From contig JAFTVM010000012.1 of NCBI GenBank assembly GCA_017465745.1, positions 1-64,000 of the forward strand: a DNA stretch of 64,000 nt. The letters are read 5' to 3'. The translations under genes were made by a program, and so were the position numbers. Below the pieces are notes generated by a model. The model ran no database searches, was not told where the DNA came from, and was given only the letters and a program-made list of their open reading frames with translations. Position 1 is the stretch's first letter; every line of letters starts with the position of its first letter. The stretch is from Oscillospiraceae bacterium (lineage in GTDB: Bacteria; Bacillota; Clostridia; Oscillospirales; Oscillospiraceae). Shown in pieces: positions 1 to 7,916 of this stretch.

Positions 1-97
1 CCAGGCTGTCAACGCTGCCCGTAAGCAGGCGATCGCCAACGGCATGTCCACCGAAGAGGCCATTGCCACCATCACCGACGAGACCGTCGCCAAGTAA
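1..97 (+). CDS. 3' end of an unidentified protein gene
   Basis: The last 31 codons of a gene that begins before the window, read in the frame starting at base 2 and ending with TAA at 95-97. The tail is rich in Ala, Thr and Glu (for example NGMSTEEAIATITDET). A strong terminator follows directly, which supports a real gene end. The fragment is too short to assign a family and I do not recognise it. Confidence 0.6.
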   Translation, partial: QAVNAARKQAIANGMSTEEAIATITDETVAK

Positions 98-114
98 TTC
101 CTGCCTAAACAGCA

Positions 115-146
115 TCCCCCGCAGCATCCGCTGCGGGGGATTTTCT
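115..146 (+). terminator. Rho-independent terminator of the upstream partial gene
   Basis: A perfect 11-bp stem (115-125 with 130-140, loop ATCC) is followed by TTTTCT. It lies 18 bases after the stop codon of the partial gene and just before the promoter of the next operon. Confidence 0.9.
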
Positions 147-147
147 A

Positions 148-189
148 TTGACAAAGCTGTATCTACTGTGTATATTAGATATATACAGT
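148..189 (+). promoter_or_regulatory. Sigma-A promoter with overlapping GntR/YtrA-type operator
   Basis: TTGACA at 148-153 and TATATT at 171-176 are separated by 17 bases. An 11-bp inverted repeat, one mismatch (165-175 with 179-189, 3-base centre), covers the -10 box. Its AT-rich GTATA...TATAC character is typical of operators bound by YtrA-subfamily GntR repressors, so autorepression by the adjacent regulator is inferred. Confidence 0.85.
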
Positions 190-204
190 TAAGGAGGTGA
201 TGGG

Positions 205-582
205 GTGCAGATACTCATCGACAACAAGTCCGGCGCGCCTATTTATGACCAGATCTACACCCAGATCAAAAACCAGATCATGGCTGCGCAGCTTCGGGAG
301 CACGATATGCTGCCCTCCATCCGGGGGCTTGCCAAGGATCTGCGGATCAGCTTTATTACCACCCGGCGGGCGTACGAGGAGCTGGAAAAGGACGGCTTCA
401 TCTACACCATCCAGGCGAAGGGCTGCTTCGTGGCACCGAAGAATGTGGAGCTGCTGCGGGAGGAAAATCTGAAACGGATCGAGGAGCATATCGAGCAGAT
501 CGTGCAGTTGGCAGCGTCCTGTAATCTGAGCCGGGAGGAGATCCTGGACATGGTGAAATTTTCTCTGGAGGAACGTGTATGA
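205..582 (+). CDS. GntR family transcriptional regulator, YtrA subfamily
   Basis: A 125-residue regulator. Residues 1-75 form a GntR winged helix-turn-helix, with the typical start 'PIYDQIYTQIKNQI' and core 'LPSIRGLAKDLRIS...TTRRAYEELEKDGFIYT'. The short C-terminal part (about 50 residues, two helices) is characteristic of the YtrA subfamily, which controls ABC exporters and has no large effector domain. The start is GTG at 205, seven bases after AAGGAGG; an ATG at 200 is out of frame. The stop overlaps the ABC ATPase start (ATGA), so the two are translationally coupled. It probably represses its own operon through the palindrome over the promoter. Confidence 0.92.
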   Translation: MQILIDNKSGAPIYDQIYTQIKNQIMAAQLREHDMLPSIRGLAKDLRISFITTRRAYEELEKDGFIYTIQAKGCFVAPKNVELLREENLKRIEEHIEQIVQLAASCNLSREEILDMVKFSLEERV

Positions 583-1406
583 ATGCACTGGAAATTAAGA
601 ATTTGACAAAAGCCTTCTCCGGCTTCCGGCTGGGGGAATTAAGCCTGACACTGCCCGCAGGCTGCATCATGGGCCTCATCGGTGAGAACGGTGCGGGCAA
701 GTCCACCACCATCCGCCTGATCCTGGAGATGCTGAAGCCTGACAGCGGCTCCGTCGTCGTCCTGGGGCAGCAGCGGGTCAACAAGGAGGATGTGGGTGTT
801 GTCCTGGACGAGGTGGGCATCCCCGAGTGCCTGACCGCCAAGCAGGTGGGCAAGGTCATGGCGGGCATCTTCCGCAATTGGGAGCCGTCCACCTATGACG
901 CCCATCTTTCCAAGCTTTCGTTGCCCACAGACAAGCCCTTCAAGGACTTCTCACGGGGCATGAAGATGAAGCTGGGTATCGCCATCGCCATGTCCCACGG
1001 GGCAAAGCTGCTGCTGCTGGACGAGGCCACCAGCGGTCTGGATCCTGTGGTCCGGGACGAGGTTGTGGAGATGTTCAGCGAGTTTACCCGGGATGAGAAC
1101 CATTCCATCCTGATCTCTTCCCACATCGTCAGCGATCTGGAAAAGCTGTGCGATTATGTGGCCTTCCTGCATCAGGGAAAGCTGCTGCTGTGCGAGGAGA
1201 AGGATCTGCTGCTGGGTACTTACGGCATCGTCCATTGCAGCGGGGCGGAGCTGGAAGCTTTTGCAGATGATGCGGTACTGGGCAAACGGGTCAACGCCTA
1301 CGGCGCCACCGCCATCGTCCACCGGGACGCTGTGCCCGCCGGGATGCATGTGAGCCCGGTGTCCATCGAGGAATTGTTCCTGTTCATGGTAAAGGAGGGG
1401 AAGTAA
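579..1406 (+). CDS. ABC transporter ATP-binding protein (YtrB-like)
   Basis: A 275-residue cytoplasmic ATPase of an ABC-2 type exporter. Visible motifs are Walker A GENGAGKST (about residues 35-43), a Q-loop region, the degenerate signature FSRGMKMKL, Walker B LLLLDEATSGLDP and the switch His in ISSHIVSDLEKL. The C-terminal 70 residues are the variable regulatory tail seen in single-ATPase exporters. It overlaps the GntR gene by four bases and is followed immediately (no gap) by the permease gene, so the three form one operon. YtrABC-type systems often respond to cell-wall-active compounds; the substrate here is unknown. Confidence 0.92.
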   Translation: MNALEIKNLTKAFSGFRLGELSLTLPAGCIMGLIGENGAGKSTTIRLILEMLKPDSGSVVVLGQQRVNKEDVGVVLDEVGIPECLTAKQVGKVMAGIFRNWEPSTYDAHLSKLSLPTDKPFKDFSRGMKMKLGIAIAMSHGAKLLLLDEATSGLDPVVRDEVVEMFSEFTRDENHSILISSHIVSDLEKLCDYVAFLHQGKLLLCEEKDLLLGTYGIVHCSGAELEAFADDAVLGKRVNAYGATAIVHRDAVPAGMHVSPVSIEELFLFMVKEGK

Positions 1407-2036
1407 ATGAAAGGGTTGCTGCTGAAAGACTGGTATATGATGAAGAAGTATATGCGGTCTTATCTGGTGCTGTTGGTGGTGTTCGTGGTAATATCCTTGG
1501 GGAATTCGGATAATATGTTCTTCGTATTTTATCCGTCGCTGCTTTCTGCTATGATTCCGGTCAGCCTGATGGCCTATGATGAGCGGAGCAAATGGGATGC
1601 ATACAGCGGAACACTTCCTTGTACCAAGGCGCAGATCGTGTCGGTCAAGTATGTCCTGGGTGTTCTGCTTCAGGCGCTGATTATCCTGCTGACTGCCATC
1701 GTCCAGGGTATCCAGATGGTAAGAACCGGCAGCTTTGATTGGAGCAGTTACCTGGCGCTTGTGCAGATGCTGACCGTGATGGGCTGTGTTGCATTGTCCG
1801 TTACCTTACCCTTCATGTATAAATATGGAGTGGAAAAGGGGCGGATGGCATACTATCTGATGGTGGTGTTTGTCAGCGGCGGCAGTGCAATCGCAGCCAC
1901 CCTTTTCCGGGATTGGCTGCAGATGGAGGCGGCAGCAGACCTTCCCCTGGCACTGCTGACCCTGGCGGCCATGGGTGTCTACGCCCTGTCCTGGCGGCTG
2001 TCCATTCGGTTTTACGAGAAACGGGAACTGAAGTAA
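1407..2036 (+). CDS. ABC-2 type permease subunit
   Basis: A 209-residue membrane protein with about six hydrophobic segments (for example YLVLLVVFVVISLG, LLQALIILLTAIVQG, LPLALLTLAAMGVYALS). It begins MKGLLLKDWYMMKKY and contains a 'D(E)RSKWDAYSGTLPCTKAQIVSVKY' stretch, a hallmark of small ABC-2 permeases in this type of exporter. It starts on the base after the ATPase stop codon, with AAGGAGGGGAAG upstream, so it is the membrane partner of that ATPase. It probably dimerises to form the pore. Confidence 0.88.
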   Translation: MKGLLLKDWYMMKKYMRSYLVLLVVFVVISLGNSDNMFFVFYPSLLSAMIPVSLMAYDERSKWDAYSGTLPCTKAQIVSVKYVLGVLLQALIILLTAIVQGIQMVRTGSFDWSSYLALVQMLTVMGCVALSVTLPFMYKYGVEKGRMAYYLMVVFVSGGSAIAATLFRDWLQMEAAADLPLALLTLAAMGVYALSWRLSIRFYEKRELK

Positions 2037-2082
2037 AGAATTGTGTCAATTGTAGTTTTTGTATACATATCGATTCATAACC

Positions 2083-2187
2083 GTAGGGGACGGGTCCTCC
2101 GTCCCGGCGGTAAAACCTGACGATTTTGCATCTATATCGGCGAATCCGTAATCGGTAGGTTTACGGGACGGGGAACCCGTCCCCTAC
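2083..2187. repeat. Palindromic intergenic repeat, GTAGGGG type
   Basis: Terminal inverted repeats of 24 bp (2083-2106 and 2164-2187, 22 of 24 matching) enclose about 57 bp. The ends read GTAGGGGACGGGT...ACCCGTCCCCTAC. No ORF is inside. It is REP/MITE-like, and a second element with the same end motif lies upstream of polC at 17912-17987. It could fold into a long hairpin in RNA after the ABC operon. Confidence 0.75.
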
Positions 2188-2231
2188 ATTGGTGTATTAC
2201 AACTGAGCGTAAACTACGATTTGATGTGCCC

Positions 2232-2270
2232 AAAAAACTGGCGTCTTAGATTTACGGACGCCAGTTTTTT
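2232..2270. terminator. Strong symmetrical terminator hairpin
   Basis: A perfect 14-bp stem (2232-2245 with 2257-2270) has A6 at its 5' edge and T6 at its 3' edge, so it could terminate in either direction. It ends the ABC exporter operon just before the padR promoter. Confidence 0.88.
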
Positions 2271-2279
2271 CATTTTCTC

Positions 2280-2332
2280 TTGACAATATCGAATATCGAT
2301 AATATAATGAAAATATAAATATCGAATATCGA
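2280..2332 (+). promoter_or_regulatory. Consensus promoter and repeated operator sites of the padR operon
   Basis: TTGACA (2280-2285) and TATAAT (2303-2308) match the sigma-A consensus exactly with a 17-bp spacer. The 15-base sequence AATATCGAATATCGA occurs twice, at 2285-2299 in the spacer and at 2318-2332 just downstream of the -10. Two identical sites bracketing the -10 box suggest autorepression by the PadR protein. Confidence 0.85.
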
Positions 2333-2349
2333 CATAGGAGGTGGTTCCC

Positions 2350-2673
2350 TTGCCGAGAGCGAAATTTCAGACCCTGACGGAGCAGATGTTCTACATTCTG
2401 CTGTGTCTGCGGCAGGAATGCTGCGGAATGGACATCATGGACCTGGTGCCCGCCATGAGCGACGGGCGCATCACCGTAGGTTCCGGTACACTGTATAACC
2501 TGCTGGAGCAATTCCTGGACGCCAACATGATCCGCCAGACCAAGGTGGAGGGGCGACGCCGAAGCTATATTCTGACCGCCACGGGCCGACAGATCCTGGA
2601 CGCCGAGTACCAAAGATTGTGCCGCCGGGTGGATGATTACCGCCGCTGTTTCAGTGAGGAGGGAGCAAAATGA
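2350..2673 (+). CDS. PadR family transcriptional regulator
   Basis: A 107-residue winged-helix repressor. It shows the PadR signature: LTEQMFYILLCL, then 'GMDIMDLVPAM..GRITVGSGTLYNLLEQFLDANMI' and the wing 'EGRRRSYILTATGRQIL'. The C-terminal helix (YQRLCRRVDDYRRCF) is the dimerisation part. I chose TTG at 2350 as the start: the earlier in-frame GTG at 2341 lies inside the Shine-Dalgarno AGGAGGTG, whereas TTG is correctly spaced. It overlaps the following DUF2812 gene by four bases (ATGA). PadR plus DUF2812 is a common Firmicute pair. Confidence 0.9.
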   Translation: MPRAKFQTLTEQMFYILLCLRQECCGMDIMDLVPAMSDGRITVGSGTLYNLLEQFLDANMIRQTKVEGRRRSYILTATGRQILDAEYQRLCRRVDDYRRCFSEEGAK

Positions 2674-3992
2674 GAGATAATAAATATGTCCTTTCCAATT
2701 TCACCTTCTATGACCGTACGGGCATCCAGGCCTATCTGGAACAGCAGGCGGCAAAGGGCTGGTTGCTGGAAAAGGCGGATACTTTCCTGTGGCGGTTCCG
2801 CCGTATTGAGCCGAAGAAGCTTCATTTCTCCGTGGTCTATTTCCCCGGGGCAGACATCTACGACCCGGAGCCGGGGGAGGAGGAGCAGACCTTCCGGGAA
2901 TTCTGCGCCCACGGCGGGTGGACCCTGGCGGCGTCCTCGGCCCAGATGCAGATCTTCTGGTCGGAAGCGGAAAACCCCATGCCCATCGAAACGGACCCGG
3001 TCATGGAGGTGGACAATATCCACAAGTCCATGAAGAAGGGAATGCTGCCCTCCTACTGGATTTTGATCCTGAACGGTGTCCTGCAGTTTGCGCTGCAGCT
3101 TATCTATCTCAGTGATGGCGTGACCGCGTATCTTTCCAGTCATCTGCGGCTGTCCCTGGCGGGTCTGTGGATCCTGCTGCTGATCATCGGCGTCTGGAGA
3201 CTGATCCACTATTACGCCTGGCGCCGGCAGGCCAAGTGGATGGCGGAGCAGGAGGGGATCTTCGAACCCACCAGAAGTATGGCACGGGTGGAGCTGATCT
3301 CTGCCTGCCTGGTGTTTGCAGGTCTGCTGGGGATGATCTTCAGTCTGGAAGACCGGCGGATGCGGGTGGTGCTGGGCATTTCCCTGCTCCTGGCGTTTGT
3401 GCTGATCGGACTGGTGGAAGCCTTCCGGCGGAAGCTGAAGCGGGAGGGCTATGAGGCAGGCGCCAACAAAACGGCGACCACCATTGCTGCTGTGGTGCTG
3501 ACCATCGTGCTGCTGATCATAGTCATGCCCATGGTCTCCAATGCCGTCCTCAATGACGGTCATAATGACAACGACAAGGCGGCGGGACTGAAGCTGAAGA
3601 TCTGGGATCTTGTGGAGGACACCCAGCCTTATACGACCATTGTGATGACGGATCAGGAAACCTTCCTGCTGGGCTATCAGCGGGTTCATCAGGTTCCTGA
3701 GGGGGCGCTCACAATCCCCAGTCTGCAATATCACCTGGTGGAAGTCAAGGCGGATTTCCTGTACGACAAATGTCTGGAAGACACGATGACCATTCCCATC
3801 TACATGCCCGGTGGTGTGTTCCATTCCATCGATCCCGCACCCTGGGGCGCGGAAGCCGCATGGCAGCTCCATAACGGTGAAGAATTCAGAAACTGGTACG
3901 TGCTGTGCTACGAAGACTATATCCTGGAGATCATCCCCAGCTGGGAGATGACGACTGCACAGATGGAGACGGTGGGAGAAATCTTTGGATAA
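2670..3992 (+). CDS. DUF2812 domain membrane protein
   Basis: A 440-residue protein. The N-terminal ~130 residues are a DUF2812 domain (YVLSNFTFYDRTGIQAYLEQQAAKGWLLEK....FRRIEPKKLHFSVVYFP). Four hydrophobic segments follow at about residues 140-165, 170-190, 215-255 and 270-300 (for example ATTIAAVVLTIVLLIIVMPM). The last ~140 residues are soluble and probably extracytoplasmic. The function of DUF2812 is not known. It is translationally coupled to padR, which presumably represses it. Confidence 0.88.
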   Translation: MRDNKYVLSNFTFYDRTGIQAYLEQQAAKGWLLEKADTFLWRFRRIEPKKLHFSVVYFPGADIYDPEPGEEEQTFREFCAHGGWTLAASSAQMQIFWSEAENPMPIETDPVMEVDNIHKSMKKGMLPSYWILILNGVLQFALQLIYLSDGVTAYLSSHLRLSLAGLWILLLIIGVWRLIHYYAWRRQAKWMAEQEGIFEPTRSMARVELISACLVFAGLLGMIFSLEDRRMRVVLGISLLLAFVLIGLVEAFRRKLKREGYEAGANKTATTIAAVVLTIVLLIIVMPMVSNAVLNDGHNDNDKAAGLKLKIWDLVEDTQPYTTIVMTDQETFLLGYQRVHQVPEGALTIPSLQYHLVEVKADFLYDKCLEDTMTIPIYMPGGVFHSIDPAPWGAEAAWQLHNGEEFRNWYVLCYEDYILEIIPSWEMTTAQMETVGEIFG

Positions 3993-4015
3993 CGAACAAA
4001 CGGACGAAAAGAGAA

Positions 4016-4069
4016 TTGCAATTTTATCCCAAGTATGATATAGTGTAGGGGAGGGCGCTTGCCCTCCCC
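4016..4069 (+). promoter_or_regulatory. rarA promoter followed by a leader hairpin
   Basis: TTGCAA (4016-4021) and TATAGT (4039-4044) are spaced by 17 bases. Just after the predicted transcription start there is a perfect 9-bp stem (4048-4056 with 4061-4069, loop GCTT) with only a weak T-rich tail (ATTTGATTT). The hairpin begins GTAGGGGAGGG, like the GTAGGGG repeats elsewhere in the window. It may terminate read-through from the DUF2812 gene or sit in the rarA leader. Confidence 0.6.
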
Positions 4070-4093
4070 ATTTGATTTGAAAGGAGGCTGCAT

Positions 4094-5353
4094 ATGTATC
4101 AGCCTTTGGCAGACCTGCTGCGGCCTCAGACTTTGGACGAGGTCTTCGGCCAGGAGCACATCCTGGGCAAGGGGGCGGTGCTGCGGCGGCTCATCGATTC
4201 CGGCAAGGTGCCCAACATGGTTTTTTACGGCCCCAGCGGCACCGGCAAGACCACCGTGGCCAATATCATCGCCAAACAGTCGGGCCGAACCCTCTATAAA
4301 CTCAATGCAACAACGGCGTCCACCGCCGATATCAAGGAGATCGTATCCCAGCTGGATACCTTCATGGCCCCCAATGGCGTTCTGCTGTACCTGGACGAGA
4401 TCCAGTCCTTCAATAAAAAACAGCAGCAGTCCTTACTGGAGCACATTGAAAACGGCAAGATCACCCTGATCGCCTCCACCACGGAAAATCCCTATTTTTA
4501 CGTGTTCAACGCCATCCTCAGCCGTTCCACCATTTTTGAATTCAAGCAGATCGATTCCGCTGCCGCTTTGCAGGCAGTTCGCCGGGCGGTCAGCTTCATG
4601 GAGCAGCGAACGGCACTGAAAGCCGTGCCTGAAGCAGCCGCTCTCGAATACATCGCCGGCGCCTGCGGCGGCGACCTGCGCAAAGCCATGAACGCCATTG
4701 AAGTCCTCTTCTCCGCGGGAATCGTGGAAGGGAACACCATCCCCCTGACCCTGGCGGATGCCAAAGCCGTCACCCAGAAGAGTGCCCTGCGGGCCGACCG
4801 GGACGGCGATAATTTCTATGATCTTCTGTCCGCCCTGCAGAAGTCCATCCGCGGCTCCGACCCGGACGCTGCCTGCCATTATCTGGCGCGGCTGCTGGAG
4901 GCGGGACAGATGCAGTCCGCCTGCCGCCGGCTCATGGTCATCGCGGCGGAGGACGTGGGACTGGCATTCCCGCAGATCATCCCCATTGTCAACGCCTGTG
5001 TGGACATGGCTCTGAAGCTGGGTATGCCGGAAGCCCGGATCCCTCTGGGAGACGCGGCTGTACTGATGGCCACCTCTCCCAAATCCAATTCCGGACACAT
5101 CGCCCTGGATGCGGCCCTGTCGGATATCCGAAAGGGCAGGGGCGGCGATTTTCCCCGGCATCTGCAGAATGTCCACGCCGACTCCTACACCATGGAACGG
5201 GAGCAGGGCTATCTGTACCCCCACGATTTCCCAAACCACTGGGTCCGGCAGCAGTATCTGCCCGACGATCTGGTGGGCACCCGGTATTACGAGTACGGCC
5301 CCAACAAGCTGGAGCAGGCTGCGAAGCAGTATTGGGACATTGTCAAGAGATAG
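4094..5353 (+). CDS. rarA: Replication-associated recombination protein RarA (MgsA), AAA+ ATPase
   Basis: A 419-residue AAA+ ATPase that acts at stalled replication forks and is related to clamp-loader subunits and RuvB. Motifs: the N-terminal PLADLLRPQTLDEVFGQEHIL, Walker A GPSGTGKTT, Walker B LLYLDEIQSF, sensor 1 ASTTENPYF. The C-terminal tetramerisation domain includes 'ESALRADRDGDNFYDLLSALQKSIRGSDPDAA' and 'AAEDVGLAFPQIIPIV'. The length is normal for the family. AAAGGAGG lies 7 bases before ATG. The DUF951 gene follows after nine bases and is probably cotranscribed. Confidence 0.96.
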   Translation: MYQPLADLLRPQTLDEVFGQEHILGKGAVLRRLIDSGKVPNMVFYGPSGTGKTTVANIIAKQSGRTLYKLNATTASTADIKEIVSQLDTFMAPNGVLLYLDEIQSFNKKQQQSLLEHIENGKITLIASTTENPYFYVFNAILSRSTIFEFKQIDSAAALQAVRRAVSFMEQRTALKAVPEAAALEYIAGACGGDLRKAMNAIEVLFSAGIVEGNTIPLTLADAKAVTQKSALRADRDGDNFYDLLSALQKSIRGSDPDAACHYLARLLEAGQMQSACRRLMVIAAEDVGLAFPQIIPIVNACVDMALKLGMPEARIPLGDAAVLMATSPKSNSGHIALDAALSDIRKGRGGDFPRHLQNVHADSYTMEREQGYLYPHDFPNHWVRQQYLPDDLVGTRYYEYGPNKLEQAAKQYWDIVKR

Positions 5354-5362
5354 GAGGACGTC

Positions 5363-5548
5363 ATGGATATTCAGCTGAACGATATTCTCGTCATGAAAAA
5401 GGCCCATCCCTGCGGGGAGAAGCGGTGGCTGGTTCTTCGCACCGGTGCGGATTTCCGGTTGCGCTGTCTGGGCTGCGGCCACGAGCTTATGACGCCCCGG
5501 CACAAGGCGGAAAAAAATATCCGTGCAGTCGAGCGGAAGGAAAACTGA
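5363..5548 (+). CDS. DUF951 family small protein
   Basis: A 61-residue protein with the DUF951 pattern: DIQLNDILVMKKAHPCGEKRW, then the 'DFRLRCLGCGHELMTPR' block. Three cysteines (HPCG and CLGCG) suggest a small metal-binding or nucleic-acid-binding fold. The family is widespread in Firmicutes, often beside replication genes; its function is unknown. An AGGAGG precedes the start and a terminator follows the stop. Confidence 0.85.
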   Translation: MDIQLNDILVMKKAHPCGEKRWLVLRTGADFRLRCLGCGHELMTPRHKAEKNIRAVERKEN

Positions 5549-5561
5549 ACGACCTTAATTT

Positions 5562-5593
5562 ACGGCAGTACCCACTGGGTGCTGCCGTTTTTT
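5562..5593 (+). terminator. Terminator after the rarA-DUF951 unit
   Basis: A 12-bp stem (ACGGCAGTACCC paired with GGGTGCTGCCGT, one G-T pair) is followed by T6. It separates the rarA unit from spoIIGA, so the long in-frame extension upstream of spoIIGA is not a real N-terminus. Confidence 0.85.
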
Positions 5594-5691
5594 CGCGTCT
5601 ACGGCGGGAACTTGCGGCGCATACGGGGGACAAAGCGACCGACTTTTTCGCCCCGGGGCGGTATACTGATGCAGGCAAAGGGGGCGGGGCA

Positions 5692-6465
5692 ATGGTCTAT
5701 GCGGATGTGGTGATGGTACTGAATTTCCTGGTGGATTTCCTGCTGCTGCTGGGAACAAATCGTCTGGCGGGATATCCGGCATCGCCGGGGAGAGCAGCCA
5801 TGGCAGCGGGACTGGGCGCGGTGTACAGCGGGGCATGCCTGATGCCGGGATTTGGATTTCTGGGAAACTGGCTCTGGCGGCTGGTATTTCTGGGATTGAT
5901 GGCGCTGATCGCATTTGGATTGAACCGCAGCGCAGCCCGGCGGGGGCTGATCTTCCTGGTGCTGAGCATGGCGCTGGGCGGGATCGCCATGGGTCTGGGA
6001 AATCCGGATCAGACGGGGGTGATCCTGGCGGCTGCAGGACTGTGGCTGGTGTGCCGGTACGGGCTGGGCAGCGTTGGGGAGCAGACCTGTGTGCCGGTGG
6101 AGCTGAGCTATGATGGCCGGGCGGTGAAAATGCTGGCGCTGCGGGATACGGGAAATACGCTGCGCGATCCGCTGACAGGGGAGCAGGTCCTGGTTGCCGG
6201 GGCGGATGTGGCGGCGGAGCTTCTGGGACTGACAGAGGAACAGCTACAGCACCCGGTGGAGACGCTGGCCAGGGGCTTGATGCCTGGGCTGCGGCTGGTG
6301 CCCTACCGGGCGGTGGGACAGCCCGGTGGGATGCTGCTGGCGCTGCGGCTGCCGGGAGCCGTTATCGGAAAGCGGAAAACAGATCCCCTGGTGGCCTTTG
6401 CGCCCCAGGAACTGGGCAGGGGAGAGGCGTATCGGATGTTGACAGGAGGGGCAGTATATGGATAA
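5692..6465 (+). CDS. spoIIGA: SpoIIGA, pro-sigma-E processing aspartic protease
   Basis: A 257-residue sporulation protease that sits in the septal membrane and removes the pro-sequence of sigma-E in the mother cell. The N-terminal half has about five membrane segments ([22 protein letters not shown] onward). The C-terminal half is the soluble protease domain, with the catalytic motif '[17 protein letters not shown]' (D-T-G-N). It is shorter than the B. subtilis protein of roughly 310 residues. The reading frame is open upstream to 5332, but a terminator lies at 5562-5593, so ATG 5692 (after AAAGGGGGCGGGG) is preferred. It overlaps sigE by eight bases. Confidence 0.88.
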   Translation: MVYADVVMVLNFLVDFLLLLGTNRLAGYPASPGRAAMAAGLGAVYSGACLMPGFGFLGNWLWRLVFLGLMALIAFGLNRSAARRGLIFLVLSMALGGIAMGLGNPDQTGVILAAAGLWLVCRYGLGSVGEQTCVPVELSYDGRAVKMLALRDTGNTLRDPLTGEQVLVAGADVAAELLGLTEEQLQHPVETLARGLMPGLRLVPYRAVGQPGGMLLALRLPGAVIGKRKTDPLVAFAPQELGRGEAYRMLTGGAVYG

Positions 6466-7165
6466 ACTGATGGCATTTCTGAAGCGGGTCGGCCTGATCC
6501 GTGACGACAGCATTTTTTACATAGGCGGCAGCGATATTCTGCCTCCACCCTTGAAGGGGGCGGAGGAACAGGGGGCGCTGGAAGCCCTGGAGGCCGGGGA
6601 CGAGCATGCAAAACAGCGCCTCATCGAGCATAATCTGCGGCTGGTGGTGTTCATCGCCCGGCGGTTCGAGAACACCGGGGTGAATCTGGAGGATCTGATT
6701 TCCATTGGTACCATCGGCCTGATCAAGGCCATCGGCACCTATCGCCGGGACCGGAATATCAAGCTGGCCACCTACGCATCCCGGTGCATCGAGAATGAAA
6801 TTTTGATGCACATCCGGAAGATCTCCGGCCAGAAGGCGGAAATTTCCCTGGATGAGCCTATCAATATGGACTACGACGGCAACGAGCTGCTGCTTTCCGA
6901 TGTGCTGGGCACCGATGAGGATACGGTGACAGGCCATCTGGAGGATGCGGTGGATCTGATGCTGCTGCGTCAGGCGCTGGTGGGACTTCCGGACCGGGAG
7001 CGGGAGATCGTGCTGATGCGCTTCGGCCTGCAGGGCAGGAAGGAACTGACCCAGAAAGAGGTGGCCCGGAAGATGGGGATCTCCCAGTCCTATATCTCCC
7101 GGCTGGAGAAGCGGATCATGCTTCGGCTGCGGCGGGAGATCCTGAAACAAACAAATTGTGCGTGA
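6458..7165 (+). CDS. sigE: RNA polymerase sporulation sigma factor SigE
   Basis: A 235-residue early mother-cell sigma factor. The N-terminus (about 20 residues) is the pro-sequence, ending near '[16 protein letters not shown]', which matches the processing region of B. subtilis pro-sigma-E. Region 2 is [20 protein letters not shown]...[14 protein letters not shown]...[16 protein letters not shown]. Region 4 ends with the helix-turn-helix [24 protein letters not shown]. It overlaps its processing enzyme spoIIGA, the standard Bacillus/Clostridium arrangement. An AGGAGG precedes the start. The presence of both genes indicates an endospore-forming lineage. Confidence 0.96.
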   Translation: MDKLMAFLKRVGLIRDDSIFYIGGSDILPPPLKGAEEQGALEALEAGDEHAKQRLIEHNLRLVVFIARRFENTGVNLEDLISIGTIGLIKAIGTYRRDRNIKLATYASRCIENEILMHIRKISGQKAEISLDEPINMDYDGNELLLSDVLGTDEDTVTGHLEDAVDLMLLRQALVGLPDREREIVLMRFGLQGRKELTQKEVARKMGISQSYISRLEKRIMLRLRREILKQTNCA

Positions 7166-7191
7166 TACAAACAAAAAGTTTGAAATGTATC

Positions 7192-7255
7192 TTGATTATT
7201 TTGGACAAAGGTGATATAATCGATACAAAAGCATATCGATAAAATGTATCGATTA
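7192..7255 (+). promoter_or_regulatory. rex promoter with triple ATCGAT array and inverted repeat
   Basis: TTGATT (7192-7197) and TATAAT (7215-7220) have a 17-bp spacer. An exact 11-bp inverted repeat TAATCGATACA (7217-7227 with 7245-7255) starts inside the -10 box, and a third ATCGAT core lies between the arms (7235-7240). It could be an operator or an RNA hairpin ending 5 bases before the start region. It does not match the usual Rex box TTGTGA-N6-TCACAA. Confidence 0.7.
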
Positions 7256-7268
7256 AGGAGCATAATAA

Positions 7269-7910
7269 ATGGAAAAGAAAGTTTCGAAATCCGTCCTGAA
7301 GCGCCTGCCCACGTATCTGGCGCACCTGAAGAGCATTCAGGATGCGGAGAGCCCCTATATTTCCGCAACCGCCCTGGCCAATGCCCTGGGCATGGGTGAG
7401 GTGCAGGTACGCAAGGATCTGGCCATGGTGTCCGACGGCGGCCGTCCTAAGATCGGCTATCCCCGGGAGACGCTGATCGCGGATATCGAGCAGTTCCTGG
7501 GCTATGACAACACCACCGACGCCATCCTCATCGGCGTTGGCAAGCTGGGTCAGGCGCTGATGTGCTATAAGGGCTTTGACGAATATGGCCTGAATATCCT
7601 GGCCGGCTTTGATCGCCATCCTGAAACGAAGCATATCGATAATGGCAAGCCTGTGTACCATCTGGATCAGTTGGAGAGCTTCTGCCGCGGCCACAAGGTC
7701 CTCATGGGAATCATCACCGTTCCGCAGGAGGCGGCACAGAATGTGTGTGATATGCTGATCAGATGCGGCATCAAGGCTATCTGGTCTTTTGCACCCGGTC
7801 ACCTGGAAGTCCCCGAGGGCGTTATGGTCCACAATGAAAATATGGCCACCTCTCTGGCTGTTCTGTCCGTTCACCTGCAGGCCCAGATGCGGGAGAAGAA
7901 GGAAAAGTAA
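7269..7910 (+). CDS. rex: Redox-sensing transcriptional repressor Rex
   Basis: A 213-residue NADH/NAD+-sensing repressor of fermentative and anaerobic genes. The N-terminal winged helix (residues 1-80) includes KSVLKRLPTYLAHLKSI and 'ISATALANALGMGEVQVRKDLAMVSDGGRPKIGYP'. The Rossmann domain has the dinucleotide-binding motif LIGVGKLGQAL and continues 'LAGFDRHPETKHIDNGKPVYH'. The C-terminal domain-swapped helix is 'MATSLAVLSVHLQAQM'. The length is typical. It is monocistronic, with a promoter at 7192-7220 and a terminator at 7917. Confidence 0.95.
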   Translation: MEKKVSKSVLKRLPTYLAHLKSIQDAESPYISATALANALGMGEVQVRKDLAMVSDGGRPKIGYPRETLIADIEQFLGYDNTTDAILIGVGKLGQALMCYKGFDEYGLNILAGFDRHPETKHIDNGKPVYHLDQLESFCRGHKVLMGIITVPQEAAQNVCDMLIRCGIKAIWSFAPGHLEVPEGVMVHNENMATSLAVLSVHLQAQMREKKEK

Positions 7911-7916
7911 AATTTC

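Noticed and set aside
5332..5691. N-terminal extension of SpoIIGA by 120 residues
   Set aside because: The extension crosses the DUF951 gene and a clear terminator at 5562-5593, and the sequence has no resemblance to the family.
5600..5691. Possible Spo0A box in front of spoIIGA
   Set aside because: Spo0A control is expected from Bacillus, but no TGTCGAA-like site could be found; only a TATACT -10-like sequence at 5662-5667 is visible.
7156..7170. TTGTGCGTGATACAA as a possible Rex operator before rex
   Set aside because: Only the outer TTGT/ACAA match; the inner half-sites do not, and it lies at the end of sigE upstream of the -35.
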